9,877 bases of DNA from Alphaproteobacteria bacterium (GTDB lineage Bacteria > Pseudomonadota > Alphaproteobacteria > CBDBCS01 > JAHZLG01), in assembly GCA_022599995.1 (NCBI GenBank), contig JAHZLG010000077.1, positions 1-9,877 on the forward strand, in the 5' to 3' direction. Both the position numbers and the translations under genes were made by a program. The notes under the pieces are model-generated. The model made no database searches. It saw nothing but the letters and a program-made list of their open reading frames with translations, and was not told where the DNA came from. This document shows positions 6,054 to 9,877 of the stretch, piece by piece (positions within the stretch are counted from its first letter, which is position 1; each line of letters opens with the position of its first letter).

Positions 6054-9000
6054 TTAGACACGGACGTCCACGCGTTCCGGTGCTTGCCCACCCCTGCCGC
6101 CTTGAACGTGCACCAGGGGAGTGTCAGAGATGGTGGTGTTGTCGGCAATGGTCGTGTGCTGGCTAGCCTCCCATGCGCGCCACTGCTGCTCTTCTTGCCA
6201 CTGCTGATGTTGTTGATAGAGATTCCCCGAGCCCTGTTGATTGATTCCTGCCCCTCCAAACTCGCCCCCGAGGGCTGCCGACGCTTGCTCGGCAGACGAG
6301 GGTTGCAGGGTGTAGGTTGTGTCTTCGTCGCTCGCCTCAATCCCACTTGCTTTAAGCAGGGATTGAAGTTGGGATTTGTCGCGTTTTAGCAGCTCTAAGG
6401 TGGCGGAGCTTTCTGCCGCGATCGAAAGCTTGACTTTGTTTTGGCTCTCAAAGTTGATGGCGATCTGCAGGCGGCCAAGCTCGACCGGGCGCAATTGAAT
6501 GGTCACGTGCTCGATGGAGGGGGGCGACGCAGTGCCCGCCGTCCCTGATGCTGGGGATGCGGACTGCGATGCTGCCGGTGCTGATGCGGAGACCGATGTT
6601 GAGGCGGCGGTTCGGCTTGCTGACGCCCCACCATTCGCCGCCGCTCGCCGCACCTGAACCGAGATTTGGTCGTGGGCGAATTGGCTAATCCGGGCACGGT
6701 CGGCGGGCAATGCTGAGTCAAGGAGGGCACGGGCGCGGTCAGTGGGCTGATTGTTGATGGCAAACCCTCGATTCCCCAGCAGACCACTGATGACGCTGGC
6801 GTGTTGGGCCAGGGCACTCGCATTCGGGCTGGCAAATGCTGCCGCCCCATTCACCCACGATGAGAACACGCTGTTGGGTGCTCCGCCGCCCGGCGATGCC
6901 GTGTTGCCCGATGCAAAAGGACTTCCGCCTGCTTGCGATGTGTTACTGTTGCCCTCCCGGTTGCCCTGTTGCCCGGTGTTTGCTTGTTGCCGGGGGTCAA
7001 AGCGGGCCGCAGCATCGAGCTGATTGCCAACGGACTCGCTGCCTCCGCCACCATCGCCGACTGTGCCGAGTTGGGCGAGCGAGGTGAATCCTCCTCCGAT
7101 AGCGGCGAGCGGCACGATCTGCACCAAGGGGGCAATGCCCGCCAACACCCCGGGGACGGCGAACGACGCAAGCAAGGGCGACGTGTTGCCTGTGCCACCG
7201 ATGAGGGCGGTGTGGTCAAGGTCGGTGGATTGATCGATGATGTCCCATTGAATATCGAGCGTCTCTCCGTTGCCGATGGTTGCATTCTTTTTGCCTGCGT
7301 CGACGAAGGCTAGGGAGCGGCTATCACCATTAAGGGTGATGTGCAGGCGATGGCCTTCGATGGTCTCGCCTGCCCCTGTGACCGTGGTCAAGGACAATGT
7401 CGTTTGGGTGAGCCGTGCCGTTGGGCTTCCCGTCCCGGGCTGGGATTTTGCGTCGCTGCGGGCGGCGTGCTCGGATGTGGCTGCGTTGTCACCGGCCTTT
7501 GCTGTTGCGGGGGCTTGTTCGGCCTTGGTCGAGTCTGCCGTCGGTTGCGGTGTCGATGACGCTTGTTGTGTTGTGCCTTCCCCGGGGCGGAGCAGGGGCG
7601 CGATCACTTCGGGGGTTGTCGACTGTTCGTTGGCAACGGGTACCAGCAAGGGTTGGTTGGCGGCGGTGGTTTGGGGCGTTGCAGATTGCGGCGACGAAGA
7701 GACCTCAGTGCTTGTGCTGGCAGAGTCATTCGCGACGGCCGTGGCTTCCGACGACAAGGCGACGCGAAAATCCACTGCAGTAACCGAGACCAGCGACTGC
7801 GTGACAGTGGCAGAATTACCGGGGTTGTCTCCCCCTTGTGCCCCGTTTTGCTCGAGGGCAGTGCGCACGGTCAAGGATTGTTGTGTCACAACCAATTCGG
7901 CCCTTTGGGGGGCAACGGTCACTGTTTGGTCGGCGGGGCTGCTCTGCCGAGTTGCCCACGTTGCCGACTGGACGCCAAACGCCAGATCGGCGTCTGCGAG
8001 CGGAAGCAAGGAGGCACCGGTGCCTTTGTCGGCACCATCGTTGTCAAGGCTTAGGCTGTATGCGGCAAGGAAGTCTTCCAGTGTCGCGATGGCTTCTTGA
8101 ATCGAGGCACCGCTTTCGGGTGACAACACCGAGCGCAGGGCGCTCCATTGGCCATCGGAGACAGAGCCGTTGGACGAGGCACTCGCCTCGTTGGCAGGGT
8201 TAGTCAGGGTGGCAATAACGCCCTCGAGGGCTTGGGCGACCGACGGATTTGCCGCGAGGGTCGAAGCCGTCAAACCAGTCGCACTAGGATCACCAGCCGC
8301 GTGTTGGGCTGTCGCCGCATTGAGGGCTTGGAGCAGGGTCTGGGCATCGGTGCCTATGGTCGCTGCCGTGAGCTGCTCGGCGTTGGTTGCCGTGTGGGTT
8401 ATGGTAGTGGTTGCCAATGTGGTCAGGCTGATCGACGATTTATGTCCTTGTGCGGTGACGACAAATTCGGAGATCGCCTGCCCGCCGTTCGTCAGTGCTC
8501 CGTTGTGAAATGCCGCCGCGGTTGCCAGCGAATTCCCCTGCCCATCGTTGCCACCGCCGGCATTGAGCGCATTGAGCGCATTGAATGCAGTGAGAACAAG
8601 GTTGCCTCCGATGCCTCCACTGCCGTCGATGCCCCCGTTGTTTTGGGTGCTTGCCGCGATGAGGCTTGCCCCTTGCACCTGCAGACCATCGTGTTGGGCG
8701 AATTCGGCGGCAAGGGGGGAATAGAGCGCATGCAACGCCTCATTCACGGCAGCTGCGATGCTCTCGGGGGTGGCATTGGTTGCCTCAACCGTGATCTGGG
8801 TTTGCACCGTGATCTGCTGTTGAATCACCCATGCGGCGGGGTTGGTTTGGCCATCGGCGGTGGCCGCATCATTCCCGCTTGCAGTGTCTGCGATGTCTGT
8901 GGTGTCTGCTGTGACCGCGGTGCTGTCAGTGCTGTCGCTGCTGTTGTCGCTGGTCGTTTTGGGGGCGGCAGTATTGTCAAGTTCTGCATCAGCGGCAGCG

Positions 9001-9641
9001 ACTTCAGCAGCAGCTTTCGTGCTGTTGTGATCGTCGGCGATGGTGCGATTGCTCTCGCTGCTGTCGAAGGAGCGGTTGGCTTGCTCGGTGCTTTGTGCGG
9101 TTGTGTCTTGTTGCTGGCCACGCGTGGCATCGGCGGAAGAGGATGCTTCGCGCTCGCTCGCTCGTGGGCCGCTCGCCCGTGGGGTTGTGCGGTCGGTCGT
9201 GCGGTCTGCAACGTCACGGTCTGAGGGCGAAGGGCGGTGTTGCGCCTCGCGCGGCGAGCTTGCTTGTGCAGCACGATCGTCACGATTATCTGCTCGATTG
9301 TCGGCACGTGCGCCGCCCCGCGGATCGTTGCGCGATGCCTGTTCGATGGAGGATCGCCTCGTTGACTCGGTGTTGCGGGCGTCGCGTGCATTATCTGCGT
9401 CGCGTGCATTTGCGTCGCCTGCATTCCTTGCATTCCGAACATCGTTGTGGCTGTTGCGGACGGGGTCGCGGGTGTTGGTGTTCTCGATCAGTTGCCGAAA
9501 GGCGAGCGCAGGACGCTCTGCATCAAGAGCTGTTGCTCTTCTTGCCTCGGATTGCCGCCCGTGACGCGACTTGTCCTCGATGGCCGGGGTTTCGCGCCCG
9601 GTTGAGGGAGTAACGTGGGGCAGGGGCAGATTGAGTGACAT
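6054..9641 (-). CDS. fliK: Flagellar hook-length control protein FliK, very long form
   Basis: FliK is exported during hook growth, measures hook length as a ruler, and through its C-terminal domain switches the export gate from hook to filament substrates. The protein has 1195 aa, about three times the 405 aa of Salmonella FliK. Residues about 1040-1112 match the conserved FliK C-terminal (Flg_hook) domain: VTIQLRPVELGRLQIAINFE, then KVKLSIAAESSATLELLKRD and LQSLLKASGIEA. A Gln-rich tail follows. Everything before the domain is low-complexity and probably disordered: residues about 55-200 are dominated by Arg, Asp, Asn, Ala and Ser (NARDADNARDARN), and the middle by Ala, Thr, Ser and Gly. 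The start at 9641 is the most upstream ATG after a spacer with a promoter; its Shine-Dalgarno (GAGA, five bases away) is weak. It opens the fliK-flgD-flgE series. Confidence 0.92.
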   Translation of the reverse strand: MSLNLPLPHVTPSTGRETPAIEDKSRHGRQSEARRATALDAERPALAFRQLIENTNTRDPVRNSHNDVRNARNAGDANARDADNARDARNTESTRRSSIEQASRNDPRGGARADNRADNRDDRAAQASSPREAQHRPSPSDRDVADRTTDRTTPRASGPRASEREASSSADATRGQQQDTTAQSTEQANRSFDSSESNRTIADDHNSTKAAAEVAAADAELDNTAAPKTTSDNSSDSTDSTAVTADTTDIADTASGNDAATADGQTNPAAWVIQQQITVQTQITVEATNATPESIAAAVNEALHALYSPLAAEFAQHDGLQVQGASLIAASTQNNGGIDGSGGIGGNLVLTAFNALNALNAGGGNDGQGNSLATAAAFHNGALTNGGQAISEFVVTAQGHKSSISLTTLATTTITHTATNAEQLTAATIGTDAQTLLQALNAATAQHAAGDPSATGLTASTLAANPSVAQALEGVIATLTNPANEASASSNGSVSDGQWSALRSVLSPESGASIQEAIATLEDFLAAYSLSLDNDGADKGTGASLLPLADADLAFGVQSATWATRQSSPADQTVTVAPQRAELVVTQQSLTVRTALEQNGAQGGDNPGNSATVTQSLVSVTAVDFRVALSSEATAVANDSASTSTEVSSSPQSATPQTTAANQPLLVPVANEQSTTPEVIAPLLRPGEGTTQQASSTPQPTADSTKAEQAPATAKAGDNAATSEHAARSDAKSQPGTGSPTARLTQTTLSLTTVTGAGETIEGHRLHITLNGDSRSLAFVDAGKKNATIGNGETLDIQWDIIDQSTDLDHTALIGGTGNTSPLLASFAVPGVLAGIAPLVQIVPLAAIGGGFTSLAQLGTVGDGGGGSESVGNQLDAAARFDPRQQANTGQQGNREGNSNTSQAGGSPFASGNTASPGGGAPNSVFSSWVNGAAAFASPNASALAQHASVISGLLGNRGFAINNQPTDRARALLDSALPADRARISQFAHDQISVQVRRAAANGGASASRTAASTSVSASAPAASQSASPASGTAGTASPPSIEHVTIQLRPVELGRLQIAINFESQNKVKLSIAAESSATLELLKRDKSQLQSLLKASGIEASDEDTTYTLQPSSAEQASAALGGEFGGAGINQQGSGNLYQQHQQWQEEQQWRAWEASQHTTIADNTTISDTPLVHVQGGRGGQAPERVDVRV
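8560..8586. repeat. 9-bp in-frame repeat inside fliK
   Basis: Three units, GCATTGAGC twice and then GCATTGAAT, encode the repeated Asn-Ala-Leu of FNALNALNAGG in FliK. The repeat preserves the frame. Confidence 0.85.
9379..9425. repeat. Short in-frame repeat in the FliK N-terminal region
   Basis: GCGTCGCGTGCATT occurs at 9379-9392 and 9397-9410, and with one change at 9412-9425, spaced 18 and 15 bp apart. Both spacings keep the frame and encode the NAGDANARDADNARDARN stretch around residues 72-88 of FliK. This suggests growth of the disordered N-terminal region by small in-frame duplications. Confidence 0.85.
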
Positions 9642-9801
9642 AGCGTTCTCGCAGACAGGTTACGGATTCTCCGTGAGTCACTGCCGCAATCGGACAGTTG
9701 ATTCCTGCAAGCAAGCTTCGTGCCCGCCGCCCCTCTTTTCCTCTTCTTCTTTGCTTTGCCCTGCCGCGGCGTTGCAATATGGCGCGGCTAGGTGCCCCTT
9801 C
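9642..9801. other. Spacer before fliK
   Basis: These 160 bases separate the stop of the preceding gene from fliK. They contain the sigma-54 element described separately and, farther upstream on the minus strand, a purine tract (complement of 9728-9756, read as CTCTTTTCCTCTTC on plus). No gene is supported. Confidence 0.6.
9710..9725 (-). promoter_or_regulatory. Sigma-54 (-24/-12) promoter for fliK and probably the hook operon
   Basis: The minus strand reads GGGCACGAAGCTTGCT. Against the consensus TGGCACG-N4-TTGCW it differs only in the first base, and the essential GG and GC doublets are exactly ten bases apart. The -12 position falls at 9711, predicting a start near 9699 and a leader of about 58 nt before the fliK ATG. 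Hook-stage genes, including the hook operon of Caulobacter, are known sigma-54 targets, so position, direction and gene content agree. The activator and its site were not identified. Found by eye, not by a scored search. Confidence 0.75.
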
Positions 9802-9877
9802 CTATCGCTTTGGCTGAATGGCAACGCCAAAAGCCTTGTTGTAGTCGCGAAACAGACGCTTGGGGGTTTCGATCTCG
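9802..9877 (-). CDS. C-terminal end of an unidentified gene
   Basis: Reading in from the window edge, an open minus-strand frame of 24 codons ends in TAG at 9804-9802; its last residues are RLFRDYNKAFGVAIQPKR. It is on the same strand as fliK and stops 160 bp before it. The residue mix is protein-like, with no low complexity, but 24 residues are too few to identify the family. A flagellar gene would be likely from context only. It could also be a chance open frame. Confidence 0.4.
   Translation of the reverse strand, partial: EIETPKRLFRDYNKAFGVAIQPKR

Noticed and set aside
8148..9224. Long plus-strand open frame (358 codons) antisense to fliK; similar ones at 7270-8100 and 9040-9564
   Set aside because: They lie opposite the low-complexity, GC-rich part of fliK, where stop codons are rare on both strands, and show no recognisable domain or ribosome site.
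1..9877. Planctomycete origin, suggested at first by the very large hook protein and abundant repeats
   Set aside because: NuoF has the alphaproteobacterial/mitochondrial sequence type and the FlgE ends fit Alphaproteobacteria better; protein length alone is not diagnostic.

Overview
The window looks like a flagellar hook locus of an alphaproteobacterium, followed by the start of a respiratory complex I gene. All genes lie on the minus strand, so the biological order runs from right to left. The alphaproteobacterial assignment is an inference. The NuoF N-terminus (DRIF-QNLHG-DDW then RGRGGAGFPAGLKWSF and GTCKDRE) is of the alphaproteobacterial/mitochondrial type. The FlgE ends (MSLFGALRASITG and a C-terminus with TVDLGEEFSNMI-SQQAYSAS) and the gene order fliK-flgD-flgE also fit that group. 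I cannot name a genus.

Layout in transcription order: 9877-9802, the last 24 codons of an unidentified gene. 9801-9642, a spacer with a well-matched sigma-54 (-24/-12) promoter about 70 bp before fliK. 9641-6054, fliK, an unusually long hook-length control protein (1195 aa). 6053-5879, a spacer with degenerate direct repeats. 5878-5177, flgD, the hook cap/scaffold (233 aa). 5176-4823, a spacer that is very G-rich on the plus strand, so C-rich and G-poor in the mRNA. 4822-1196, flgE, a very large hook protein (1208 aa) with about 11 DxDxDGxxD-type acidic loops inserted between normal FlgE ends. 1195-549, a gene-free spacer with a 16-bp tandem repeat overlapping the flgE stop, a large inverted repeat and a seven-copy 21-bp tandem repeat. 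548-1, the first 182 codons of nuoF.

How the genes work together: FlgD caps the growing hook and lets FlgE subunits assemble under it. FliK is exported as a ruler and stops hook growth at a set length. A sigma-54 promoter ahead of fliK fits the known sigma-54 control of hook-stage genes in Caulobacter and other flagellated bacteria. NuoF, the NADH/FMN subunit of complex I, is functionally unrelated, and here it is not directly preceded by nuoE.

The most unusual features are the putative calcium-binding insert in FlgE, the parallel enlargement of FliK, and the fact that three of the four spacers carry their own short degenerate tandem repeats. The 21-bp array before nuoF has units that partly resemble sigma-54 promoter elements in the orientation of nuoF.
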